Below are positions 1 to 10,123 of a DNA stretch of 64,000 bases, in pieces. Positions within the stretch are counted from its first letter, which is position 1. Every line of letters begins with the position of its first letter. The notes beneath the pieces are model-generated. The model did no database searches. It worked only from the letters and a program-made list of their open reading frames with translations, and was not told the DNA's origin. This DNA is from Campanula takesimana (Eukaryota; Streptophyta; Magnoliopsida; Asterales; Campanulaceae), in contig JAOWBW010000249.1 of the NCBI GenBank assembly GCA_026119855.1, positions 744,001 through 808,000 of the forward strand, in the 5' to 3' direction. The translations under genes and the position numbers were made by a program.

Positions 1-560
1 GTGAGTCCCAACTGAAGAAGACGATCCTGCTGGAAACTGAATTCCAGTTACTGTGGAAGAGATAATGGGCTGGCCCAATGGACAAGCTTGCTGAGGGATG
101 CCGACGGTCATACCAGAAAAACGACCAGGTTGTGCACTAGTCACAAGTGTGGGCTGGCATGGGCCCAGAACAGGAGGTTGCACTATATGAAGATAGCAAG
201 AATGCGGAGGATCAGATGGGTTGATTGGAGCTGCCGAGCATACTGTGTTCTTGGACTCATCATTGAGTGCTGTTGAAAGAGCTGGCGCTTGTGATTGGGC
301 TATGGAGCCAAAATTGGAGCCTGTTTGCACAATCACGGAATGAGAAGGCTGGATGGACCCAAGCATGGTGTGTGACTGGTTCAAATGAGGACCATGTAGG
401 TTTTCTGTATCAAGTAGATGATCATAGAGAAAATCCAAAGAAAGATTAGGTTTTCGAAAAAAATAATAATTGATAAACTTGTTGTATAATGGATCAAGTC
501 CATCAACAAGAAAATCAATAAGCTCGATTTCGGGTACTGAATATCCGGCCCTATCCATAG
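1..560 (-). pseudogene. Decayed Copia-type retrotransposon gag fragment
   Basis: Read on the minus strand, the stretch from about 560 down to 1 gives a broken peptide resembling the C-terminal half of plant Copia gag. It has ELIDFLVDGLDPLYNKF (compare the usual 'glaGLgsdYd.fv' helix), then YDHLLDTE, then a Pro/Ser/Gln-rich tail. An in-frame stop interrupts it near 450. No zinc knuckle, protease or LTR is visible, and the fragment runs off the left edge of the window. The match is pattern-based, so the family call is moderate. Confidence 0.42.
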
Positions 561-660
561 TTGTTAAAGGCGAAAGGCGGGAGGCAGGCGATACGTACCT
601 GGAAAAGGGCGAGAGGCGAGGCGGGCGAGAGGCGGCAAAAAGGCGAGCAAGGCGGAAAAA
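545..660. repeat. AGGCG-rich low-complexity block
   Basis: Short GGCGA/AGGCG words recur about ten times on the plus strand (for example GGCGAGAGGCGAGGCGGGCG). Blocks of this type are common near small plant transposons. No coding support is seen. From 660 to 1440 I see only AT-rich sequence, with a degenerate Stowaway-like end (GAGACGGAGGTAC, about 771-783). Confidence 0.5.
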
Positions 661-1451
661 TAGTACAAAAAAAATAATAAATATTAGAAAAAAATAGAAG
701 TGTACATGCAACATAAGTATAGTACTTTTTTCGTTTCAAAATAAATGTTTAGTATAATTGGATATTTAATTTGAGACGGAGGTACAAATAATCTTTTACA
801 ATATACAAAAATGTTTAAAAAATAAAAAAAAATAAAGAGATGTTACTGAAACTAGATGAATAAGAAACAATAGAAATTAATCAAAACAGCACTGTAGATA
901 ATGATTAAAAAAATGGCATAGAAAAAAGAATTAGAAATCATGTTGACTTGCTGTGACTGGAAGGAAGGAAATACTTTTTGAAGGAAAAAAAGAACAAATA
1001 AATATAAAACAATGATACGTACTGGAAGTCTGGAAGTATAAAAAAACGAAAAGTGATTAATCCCTCCTTCAGTTAAAAAAAAAAGCGAAAATTGAAAAAT
1101 AAAAGAAACTAAATTACAGAACAGCAATAAAACAGCAATATTTATAGCACGGACGCAAGAAATACGAACGACGCAAACTGCTTCAAGGTCGACTACGCCA
1201 AAGAATTGCACGTCGTCTTCCTTGCTCGTCTTCCTGGTGGTTGTCGTCGTCTTCTCGCCTCAGCCCGCAGCAAGTAAATTGTCGCGGTAAGTCTTCTAAT
1301 TGGCGCAATTTATGGTTGAAAAAATTAGGGCTCTCGATTTTACAATCGAATACTAGGCCCAATTGATTTACAACGGCGTATCCATCCTTGCCTAAATTAC
1401 GAAGCCTCCATAAAAAGATAAACTCGGGAAAAAAAAAAAAAAACTTCCAAG

Positions 1452-1556
1452 AAAAGGACCACTTTATCCTGCAACTAGGTACATCAAGGACCAAAAGGAA
1501 AACCAAAATAGGTTAAGGACCAAAAGGAAAACATCTCAATAGGTTAAGGACCAAAT
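1452..1556. repeat. Short direct repeats (AAGGACCAAAAGGAAAAC)
   Basis: The phrase AAGGACCAAAAGGAAAAC occurs twice, with shortened versions before and after it, separated by AATAGGTTAAGGACC words. It looks like locally duplicated noncoding sequence, with no gene around it. Confidence 0.5.
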
Positions 1557-1661
1557 AGTTGCAAGGTAGGTGTGTGCTTGAGAAATCTGGTTGAACAAAA
1601 CATCAAGAAGTATCTTTCGCTATGCATAACTAGCCATTTCTAACTTGGAGCTGCAATAATA

Positions 1662-1773
1662 TTCCCTTTGTCTCAAAATATACATTTCTTTTTATTTTAT
1701 TTTTTTAAAAAAATTTGTTCTTGATCAAGGCAAATTTGAATTTTTTTGGACATTTATTTTGGGACAAAGGGAG
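1662..1773. mobile_element. Stowaway-type MITE
   Basis: A 112-bp element with terminal inverted repeats TTCCCTTTGTCTCAAAATA / TATTTTGGGACAAAGGGAG, flanked on both sides by TA. This is the Tc1/mariner-like Stowaway layout that recurs through the window. Confidence 0.75.
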
Positions 1774-2284
1774 TAATTACCTAGGATATAAAGAATTGCA
1801 TCTATCTATTGAACCAGAACAAGTTCAAGACTGTTGGATTGGTTCCCTTAGTTAGGTAGTATGGGCTTTCAAAGTATTTTCTCCTTCCCCAAATGAGTTT
1901 CCCTTGGAATTTATTTGTCCCCAAATGAGTTTTCCTTCTGTTATGAAGTTACTAAATGTGTCGTTGCTAATATGGCCCAATGTGCAGTTGTAATTATAAT
2001 GTGGATCCTAACGGGGTAGTTAAAATTGGTGAAACTCAACACCCTGGAGTTTCATACTAAGCCAAAAAATAACTCTACAAAAATTGATGATTTGAGAATG
2101 AATTTTCTTATTATCTTTGGTTGTTTAATTTTGTGGGTTGAGTGATGAAAGGAAAATTGCAAACTGGTTCAAAAGGTGAGGAAGAGTATTGAGTTGGTGC
2201 TTTCTTTGTCATATTTGTTCCGGACCAATGTTTTTCGTAACGACGATGGGTTTCTCGATGAACAATGTCCTAATTGAACGTAGG

Positions 2285-2727
2285 TAATTAAGGTGGCGTT
2301 TGATTTCTTGAAGTGTTAAGTCTTGAAATTTGATTTCACTGAATTTGGCTGAATTCATAAGATGCAACGTCTGAAAATTGTTTTCTAAATTACTCAAGCT
2401 GTTTGATTATTCATATGAATTCACATCTGAAATTAGGATTACGACATTGAATGGAATATAGAGAGATGGGATGAATGGTTGTAGATCTAGTGTTTGGGTT
2501 GGGTATTTTTGGAATTACGTGTTTATGGAAGAGATGTATATTTAAAAAATCATTTAAGAGGCAAATAAGTGATGTTTTTTACATCTGAAAATTAAGTGGA
2601 AAAGAAGAGGCATTCAGATCTGAATGGAAGAAAAAAACAAATAGTTTGAATTGTTATATTTCTGATACACCCACCTATTCATTCAGATCTAAATATGAGC
2701 TGAAAATGAAAAACAAACGAGACCTAA
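2285..2727. mobile_element. Possible hAT-like MITE
   Basis: The left end AAGGTGGCGTTTGATTTCTT and the right end (reverse complement TTAGGTCTCGTTTGTTTTTC) are imperfect inverted repeats of a kind common in plant MITEs. Inside, 'CAGATCTGAAT'-type words recur on both strands. I could not fix a target-site duplication, so the borders are approximate. 1774-2284 and 2728-3195 contain no gene that I can support. Confidence 0.4.
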
Positions 2728-3195
2728 TGGTGTAGTTTGCTGACACCAATGGATGTTGTAATTCATGGACGGTAATGGAGGAGAGAGTGAGGAGAATTAG
2801 TTGAAGTCTAGTATAAATGTGGTATCATAAGCAGTTGGGGAATTATGTATTACTAATTTGATTTTCATCAGACTAAGATATCAATAATTCACTTGCTTCT
2901 TCTTGGTCTGTTAAGTGAACTGAGCGAGCTTGGGTGGACAATCTTGCTGTGTTCATTGGCTGTAATGGAGGAAGAGGCCTAAATTGAGGAGGGAAGAGAA
3001 ATATTGAAATGTAGTATTATTGTGACCTCATAAACATGTGAATGAGAATCAGGTACAAAATGTTTGCTTTCTACAAGGCTAGTATATTAACGTTTCCATG
3101 GAATCAGGAATGAAGTTTTATTTGACGATCAATCTCGTTATTTGGTTTCAAATAAGATATACTTGTATTTGACTTATAAATATATCTGTGGAATA

Positions 3196-3449
3196 CTCCC
3201 TCCGTCTCGGAAAGATAGTCCCACTTACCATTTTTGTTTGTCCCGTTTCCATAATTGGAAGGGGGGGGGGTTAATTTCGGTTAACTTTCATAATCACCCT
3301 TTTGATAACTAAGGATGGGATCTGGAAGAGAGAGGGTAAGGGAATGATGAAAGACAAAGGAAGAAGAGGGGAGGATTGTGATGGAAATGAAATTGTTTTG
3401 TAATATCTTTGAATAGTCAAAGGGGATTAACATTATGGGACGGAGGGAG
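3196..3449. mobile_element. Stowaway-type MITE
   Basis: Inverted termini CTCCCTCCGTCTCGGAAA / TGGGACGGAGGGAG with TA on both sides, 254 bp. A G9 run lies near the left third. Sequence from 3450 to 4653 contains nothing recognisable as a gene. The open frames there lack homology and are short. Confidence 0.75.
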
Positions 3450-4653
3450 TATTAACATTGTTTTTTGTTAGCAGTCACGCATAGCTTTTTTGTGAACTTC
3501 CTCGAACATATTGCATGTAGATTTGCACATAGGATGGAAGAATACTGTCTTTTTTCACATCCTTCTCCTAATTCTTAATTGCCTGCGTAATACAACTTGC
3601 TAATTTGACTTGCTTTTAAACATGAAACTGAATGTCCTTTTCTGACCATCAATTTGTAAAACGTACCTTGGCACCCCCTTTTCGTTCTTGCTTTTGACGC
3701 ATCATTGATATAGTTATTGATTAGATTTGTTTAGATGCTTTATCATTCTCACCCCATCGCTGCAGTTCTTGTTAAAAAAGCTTCTGGTAACTAGTATTCC
3801 TAGATAACTAAGATTGATTTTTTTTTTTTTTTTTGTGTGCCAGCATATGCAAGATGAAGATAATGGGAAGCCGTACAGGAAGTTTGGCCTCTAGGTTTCT
3901 TTGTGAAGGAAGTTCATGCGATTTCTACGAAACCGACATCAACAATAAATTTTGGGTGAAGGGAATCTAGGTTTGTTTGGAACCAGTAAGATCACCTCTT
4001 TCCTTCTCAATTTGGAGTCATTTGTTTTCTTTATATCTAGACTCGAGTTTGTACCGTTATTAACTTGTACTTTGAATTTCAGAAAGTTCGTAATTTTTAT
4101 GTCTGTAATCCTTGCTTTTGGAAAACAGCTTCTTTTGAAAGTTGGGTGTAAACTTTCATCCATGCATGTTTTGATATCTTCATGTGGCCCTTCCCGGTTT
4201 GTGTTATCATTTTGAATTGTGAATGTTGCGTTTGCTAATGGTTTAGTTCCTCTTCTTCGAGCATAAATTCTAAATACACCCTTCCTTTTGCTGACGAACG
4301 AACGTCAGTCTCCAAACCGTTTGCAATATACGTCTCCCTTCCACCCATCCACCCAATTTTGATACGAAAGCAAGCACTTTCAAACTTGTAATGTTTCCTG
4401 AAATGGGATTTGTTCGTTAGAACAAACTTCTCAATGATTTTGTGTTTCCTTTTTTTCCAGAATAGATTGTGGAGGGCGTAGATCTAACTTCTAAGATCAG
4501 GCATTACCTTACCAGTATTTGATTTAGGTCAGCAATAAAAAAGATAGCTCATATGGGCATATGATATATAGCTCCTTTAGAATTTGACTTTTCATTCTCA
4601 CAACCCCTCTTCCACTATTAATATTATCTCTTTCTTCCGCTATTAATATTATA

Positions 4654-4834
4654 CTCTTTCTGTCTTGAAATGATTTTCTCGTTTGTCATTTTTTATTGTT
4701 TCAAAAAATTCCTCCCATTTATACAATTTGAGCTTAAACGTGCATAAACACGACATGACCAGTGAAGTAAGTGTTGATATACTTAAAAATAAAAAGCTTG
4801 AATAGTCAAATAAGAAGATTATTTTGAGGCGGAG
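4654..4834. mobile_element. Stowaway-type MITE (diverged)
   Basis: Termini CTCTTTCTGTCTTGAAATGA / TTATTTTGAGGCGGAG with TA borders. The interior (GCATAAACACGACATGACCAGTGAAG...) resembles the element at 62140-62318, so both belong to one subfamily. Confidence 0.6.
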
Positions 4835-4885
4835 TACCGTTCATTCTTAATCTCCTGTGGTGGGACGTAAAGAAGAGGGAGTGTA

Positions 4886-4886
4886 C

Positions 4887-4941
<55 letters not shown>
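4886..4941. repeat. (TATATG)n microsatellite
   Basis: About nine tandem copies of a TATATG hexamer. The 'IHIHIH' peptide on the other strand is a product of this repeat and not a gene. Confidence 0.9.
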
Positions 4942-5146
4942 CGAGTCTTTATAAGGCGGTGAGTTGATAAGTTTTCAAGATGTATATGTATATTCATGAA
5001 TGGAAACCTCAGCAAGTTGGTTTATTCTGCATACAGTATTTGGAAGGCCTTCCCGTGATGTCTTTATATGGAAGGTGCGGTGATCAGTTTTCAATTGTCA
5101 GTATTTTTATGTCCCCACATTGATCCCTATAGTCTCATTTAATATT

Positions 5147-5306
5147 GAGCAATGCTAGATGTTCAAAATAAGCTCACAAAATCTTACCCACAAAATGTGG
5201 TGGTGACAATATTTTATTGGTTGCATCGATAATTAACACGTCACAACATCATTAGGATATTGTGAGCAAGTTTTGGTGATTTTTTTGTGCTCCAAGTATT
5301 ATTCTT
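5147..5306. mobile_element. MITE, family also inserted in the HKT remnant
   Basis: Starts GAGCAATGCTAG, continues AAAATAAGCTCACAAAATCT, and ends with the inverted counterpart GTGAGCAAGTTTTGGTGA...GTATTATTCTT. The internal phrase ATATTTTATTGGTTGCATCG is shared with the copy at 26266-26450. The inverted termini and shared core support one MITE family, with this copy the more diverged. The superfamily is not assigned because I could not define a target-site duplication. Confidence 0.65.
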
Positions 5307-5387
5307 TAATTTTTGATAGTCAATACAAGTGAATTTTGATTAAATATTAGTGTTGATCAATCATTTTAATGAAATCTCAAACCCACT

Positions 5388-6129
5388 TTCCTCGCAATGC
5401 CTCTCTTTGAAACACGGTCTCCCATTATTTCTTGCATCAACTGCTCGTGGTTTTTTTTCGCTCTTTGTTAGGTACTGTGACAAGTTCTCCTTGCTGGTCA
5501 GCTATAAGTAGTCACCTCTCTCCTTAACATGCAGTTTGTTGATGGCTCTCATTTTCCCACCAAAGGGTCTATCGACTTGACCTATACCTCACTTCTTGAG
5601 ACTTTTTGTTAGTGTAAAACATCCCACCCTTCCACATTGAGCACCGATTGCTCATCTTCGTCTTCTTGCGAGAAGTCTTCCTTTTCTGACGTGGTGAAAT
5701 TGGCTTATACTACTCTCTCCTGCATCATCGGTTGTCTATGCAAGTGCTTGATGCTTCTCTCCTTTTCTTTCATATTTTTCGCTTGGTCGCCTAAATTCAC
5801 ACTAAGCAAATTGCTCTCCTAGCGTTCTTTCATCAACCCAAGTTGACTACCCTACAATCCAGTAACTCTTGATCCATCTGGATCTCTGCATCTCTAAATC
5901 TCACATGGATCTCTCCAAATCTCATATTGGATCTATGCCATGATTATCTGGATTTCTGCAACATCCTTCCCATGAATTCCTGCAATATGAACCATTTGAA
6001 TATGCTTTCGCATGCATCTATGCATCAAAATCTTCTAGATCTATGCACTTAAATCTTGATTTTCTGCAGTCTTCGTTTCAATCACATCTAGGCACCCCGT
6101 GGATCTCTCACCGGAGTTCTGATACCAGC
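5388..6129 (-). mobile_element. Old Copia element, internal remnant
   Basis: Minus-strand internal sequence of a decayed Copia retrotransposon. Its left part (CTCGCAATGCCTCTC...TTGTTAGG...) aligns with the 3' internal part of the younger element at about 7650-7750. At its right end, just inside the LTR, plus-strand 6117-6129 is a primer-binding site on the minus strand: TGGTATCAGAAC, complementary to initiator tRNA-Met as in most plant Copia elements. No intact domain remains, and I found no second LTR to the left. Confidence 0.6.
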
Positions 6130-6905
6130 TGTTAGGGATTTTTTTTTTTTTTTTTTTGGTGGGGGGGGGGGGGTCTCACACCCATCTAGCCATACTAGCA
6201 ACCATAACATGGGGAGAACGCAAATAATATGAAAGAAATACCCAAAGATTTGTTAACCTAGTTCGTTAGCACATGACTACATTTGGGGGAGTTGTCACAC
6301 CATGATATACACAAAAATATAATAAGATGGTGGGTACAACTTCGAACATGCAGTCAGTAAGATCTAAGCATTCCTACTCTCCATGAACAACCTATCTCAC
6401 ATATATTATCTCTCCTATACAAAAACACACACGACTCGGTCATGGCCGGGTTGTAGGATCGCCTCTCTTGGCTCTCCTAGCCATTTGGCCTCTCTCCTTG
6501 ACACTTTCTCGCTATGTTTATATAAGTGTAGGAGAAGCCCTGAACCTTGTCCACAAAGAAAGAATCTGTTCTGAAAAAGGAAATCAAATTTGGGCCGGAA
6601 ACCACCCGACACGACCGTGCTTTATATTGGGCACGACCGTGTCAGTAAAAGTCCTCTAGTGACACGACCGTGCTTGTTATCTGACACGACCATGTCAAAC
6701 TCCATTTGTCGGTTCTTCTCTCTTTCCTCCTCCTTGTACACTCCTATTTCATCTTGGACTCCTCCCATATTTAGACTCCTTCTCCTCCTCCGTTTTCATG
6801 TTAGTTTATAGGGATGGCCAAACCGAACCGGAAAATCGGACCGGAGCAAACCGGCGAATAAACCGGAACCGGAGTAACCGAAACCGCCATTCATCCGGGA
6901 CGGTT

Positions 6906-7395
6906 TGTTGGGAATATAGTGGTACCCCGTTGCAATCTAGATCAAGAACAATAAAACCCACAAGCACAATATGAGAGAATCACACACACAAGAACACAAG
7001 AATTGTTTACCCGGTTCGTTCAACACATGAACTACGTCCGGGGGCAATTGCCAAGTAAATATATTATTAGACACCTTCTAATATGTTGCTACAATGTGTT
7101 CTAGGTCGTATCTATGCTTATATAGCAGTTCAAGGAAGCCCTAAATCAAATTAAGAAGAGAACGTGTCAAAATAGGAAACAAATCAGCCCAGCCGGCATA
7201 CCAAGCGCCCGCTTGGGTCTATGCGAGCGCCCGCTTGAATTTATTTCCCCAGGCGAGCCAATTCACTGTTCGCTTGAGCGCCCGCCTGCTCCTCCGCCCA
7301 GAACTCCTCCTCCGGTTTGAACCCTTTTGATCTCCACCAAGTCCCCCGACTTAGACTCCTTTTCTTCCTCGTAGTTTAGGACTCCAATCCTAACA
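6906..7395 (-). repeat. Copia 3' LTR (minus orientation)
   Basis: 490 bp, TGTTGGGAAT...ATCCTAACA. It contains four or so AGCGCCCGC words in its R/U3 part. It matches the other LTR at 9059-9568 throughout but lacks a 20-bp unit present there. Confidence 0.85.
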
Positions 7396-7512
7396 ATCTC
7401 CCACCTGGAGACTAAACTCATAAGCATAGAAACACCCATCAACTCCTACCACGGAGTGAAGCCTTCGAACACATTTTACCCCATATTGACTTGACATTAC
7501 CGAGCCTCCCGC

Positions 7513-8966
7513 TCAAGTACTAAGGCGAGTTGAAACCAAGCGACGTTTCAACCTCTCCGTGTTAGATAGTTCTTGCCTCCCCAAATCAGCTTCTACCTTG
7601 ATTTCTCTCCGCAAGTCTAACTTCGCCTTCTCCCTCCAGACCCACCATCCTCGCAATGCTTCCCCTTGAAACTTGGACACACCTTGTTTCTTGCTTCGTC
7701 TTCTCTTGGTCTGAACACGCTCTCTGTTAGGGCACTTGGACTTCCACACCGCGTTGATCAACTTTGTGTCCTTCTCCCCCCTAACATACCGTTTCTTGAT
7801 GTCTCTCCTTTCTACACCAATAGGCCGGTTCTTTAGCCTCTTGCTCCCACTGGAGCGAACATCGACATTGTAGGTAGAGTATAACATCTTCTCCTTAACC
7901 CCATGAGCTATCACCTTAGCTCCTTTTGTGATTTCCCAAGACCCACCCATGAAGGTTACCCCATACCCCTCATTGTCAAGTTGTCCCACAGAAATCACTC
8001 TTCTCCTCAAGTCCGGAACATGCATCACATTGTGTAGTTGTAAAATAACCCCGTTAGGTGTCTTCATCAACACATTCCCCTTACCTTTGATCTTCAATGG
8101 TTGATCATCACCAAGATAGACAACCCCAAAATCTCCAGTTTTATACCGCTCCATTGTTTCTGCATCCCCACTATCATGACAAGAAGCTCCAGAATCCAAC
8201 ACCCAATCTTCACCTGAATGCTCCTCTCCTAGGATTAATACATCCTCATCATTCATCATGTGTGCATCACCATCCTTATCCGGACAGTCATAACTGATAT
8301 GACCCATCGCGCCACAATTGTAGCACTTGACCGGCTTTTCCCCCTTTTTCGGTCCTCCCCTTCCCCTTGTTCTCTCCACCCTAAGTGCAGCCCCATCTAC
8401 GGAAGTTTCTCCCCTTTTCTCTTTCCTTCTCAACTCCTCTTGAAGGATGAGATCTCTAACTTCCGTATACGCCAATGGTGTTTTCGACGTACTAATCGTT
8501 GTGACAGTTACCTCCCAACTATCTGGCAACGATTTTAGTAGAAAACATGCTAACACTTCATCGGAGAAAGTAATATCAACACTTTTCAATTGGTCCACCA
8601 TACCTTTGAAACTGCCGATATGACTTGCTGCTGTCTGCCCCTCCGACATCTCCGCATTCGCAAACCTCTTTATCAAATGCACTTTTTTGATATTAGATGG
8701 TTTCTCATACATGTCTGCAGCATCTGTAGCAACCCCACCGTTGTCTTGGCCTCCACCGCGTTCCGTGCAACGTCGTCGGTTAGAGCGCTCCTCACCGCTC
8801 CTAACGCATTCCGATCTAACATCTCCCAATCCCCTTGTGACATGTCTTCGGGTTTCTCCTTTAAGGGTTTATGAATATCCTTACAATAAAGGTAATCTTC
8901 AACCCTTGTCCTCCAAAACGTGAAATTCACATTCACACCGTTGAATTTCTCGATTGAGTTCTTCAT
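7513..8966 (-). pseudogene. Copia gag with CCHC zinc knuckle and protease motif, frameshifted
   Basis: Encodes the capsid/nucleocapsid precursor and the start of the protease of the 6906-9568 element. From 8966 the N-terminal gag (KFNGVNVNFTFWRTRVEDYL) runs to a frame change at the C4 run near 8733-8736. It resumes as MYEKPSNIKKVHLIKRF in the next frame. Then come the gag helices, a basic linker, the zinc knuckle CYNCGAMGHISYDC (CX2CX4HX4C), and the aspartic protease motif WVLDSGASCH. After the protease region (HNVMHVPDLRRRVISVGQLD) the frame passes into a basic tail ending at 7513, with no integrase. The single-base frame change in a homopolymer means it is probably not expressed as one protein now, though a sequencing error there cannot be excluded. 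Confidence 0.85.
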
Positions 8967-9046
8967 CTTGATTGCTTCACAAAGTCCCCAAGAACGTGAT
9001 TCAAAATAATCAACTAATGAAACTTTGAATCCTCCTAACCAAAGCT

Positions 9047-9058
9047 CTTGATACCAGT
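9047..9058 (-). other. Copia primer-binding site (initiator tRNA-Met)
   Basis: Immediately inside the 5' LTR, the minus strand reads TGGTATCAAGAGC. This matches the 3' end complement of plant initiator tRNA-Met with one extra A, and it fixes the element's orientation. Confidence 0.8.
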
Positions 9059-9568
9059 TGTTGGGAATTTAGTGGTACCCCGTTGCAATCTAGATCAGAG
9101 AATAATAAAACCCACAAGCACAATATGAGAGAATCACACACACAAGAACACAAGAATTGTTTACCCGGTTCGTTCAACACATGAACTACGTCCGGGGGCA
9201 ATTGTCAAGTCAATATATTATTAGACACCTTCTAATATGTTGCTACAATGCGTTTTAGGTCGTATCTATGCTTATATATCAGTACAAGGAAGCTCTAAGT
9301 CTAAGAAGAGATCGTGTCAAAATAGGAAACAAATCAGCCCAGCCGGCATACCAAGCGCCCGCTTGGGTCTATACGAGCGCCCGCTTGAATTTATTTCCCC
9401 AGGCGAGCCAATTCACTGTCCGCTTGAGCGCCCGCCTGGCCAAAGGCAAGCGCCCGCCTGCTCCTCCACCCAGAACTCCTCCTCCGGTTTGAACCCTTTT
9501 TGATCTCCACCAACTCCCCCGACTTAGACTCCTTTTCTTCCTCGTAGTTTAGGACTCCAATCCTAACA
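9059..9568 (-). repeat. Copia 5' LTR (minus orientation)
   Basis: 510 bp, TGTTGGGAAT...ATCCTAACA. It carries an extra unit GGCCAAAGGCAAGCGCCCGC beside the other AGCGCCCGC words, consistent with slippage inside a short-repeat array. Confidence 0.85.
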
Positions 9569-9763
9569 CGGTTACGGTTCACATAAATGGCGAACCGGAC
9601 CGGACCAAAAATCCATTGTTTTCCAATAATTTTAAAGAACTGTACCGGAACCAGATTGGGGTAACCGGAACCGGTGTAACCAAGGGCCGGTTAAGGTTCA
9701 CATAAATAGCGAACCGGAACCGGCGTTGGCCATCCCTATTAGTTTAGACTCCATAACCCAACA

Positions 9764-10123
9764 CTTTGGAAGACAAGGACTCAATTAATTCATATCAAAA
9801 TTAAGGGCCAAATTTCGATCTGCCTTTACTTTGGAAGACACCGACCCACCCCATGGATAAAAGTTAGAAAATAAAATTATGGGCCAAAAAATAACAGTGA
9901 TGGACATCCAAAATACAACCAGCCGACACTTCTTGATTTTCTTCTGTTTCTTAATACTTAATCCTCAAATTGTGTATGATACAAGTTAATATAACAAAAG
10001 TTGTTATATTATTGCTCATATGATACTTCGATACAAATAGAAAAAATTAAAAATACAACAACAGATGATAAATCCTAATTAAATACTACAAAAAAAAAAT
10101 TAAAAAAAAAACCAAATTTAAAA
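9764..10123. other. Spacer, no gene seen
   Basis: AT-rich sequence between the Copia nest and the 3' end of the PLA2 gene. Its right part is the likely 3' UTR of that gene. No repeat or reading frame stands out. Confidence 0.5.

Larger units (their letters stand above)
6906..9568 (-). mobile_element. Non-autonomous Copia element, gag-protease only
   Basis: A 2.66-kb element on the minus strand, flanked by the 5-bp duplication CGGTT (6901-6905, 9569-9573). It has two LTRs, a tRNA-Met primer site and a purine tract (minus-strand AGGTGGGAGATTG at about 7395-7405). Between them is coding sequence for gag and aspartic protease only, with no integrase, reverse transcriptase or RNase H. It must depend on a helper for movement. 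LTR divergence (roughly 17 substitutions plus indels in about 490 bp by eye) makes it older than the Gypsy insertion at 15 kb. Confidence 0.85.
6809..9738. mobile_element. hAT-type MITE (about 262 bp) interrupted by a Copia element
   Basis: Outer ends are TAGGGATGGCCAA and TTGGCCATCCCTA, exact inverted repeats. Both sides are flanked by the 8-bp duplication TTAGTTTA (6801-6808 and 9739-9746), which is diagnostic of the hAT superfamily. The element's own sequence is 6809-6905 plus 9574-9738 and is packed with AACCGG words. A Copia retrotransposon sits inside it. It carries no transposase and is non-autonomous. Confidence 0.85.
6130..9763 (-). mobile_element. Old Copia LTR, split by later insertions
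   Basis: The LTR comprises 6130-6808 plus 9747-9763. It begins TGTTAGGG beside the tRNA-Met primer site and ends ...CCATAACCCAACA, giving the TG...CA form. ACACGACCGTG words recur in it. Its middle phrases (CTAGTTCGTTAGCACATGA, TTTGGGGGAGTTG) parallel the LTR of the younger Copia element (CGGTTCGTTCAACACATGA, CCGGGGGCAATTG), so the two belong to related families. A hAT-type MITE interrupts it at 6809. Confidence 0.6.

Noticed and set aside
4806..5015. His/Ile-repeat open frame on the minus strand
   Set aside because: It is the translation of the TATATG microsatellite.
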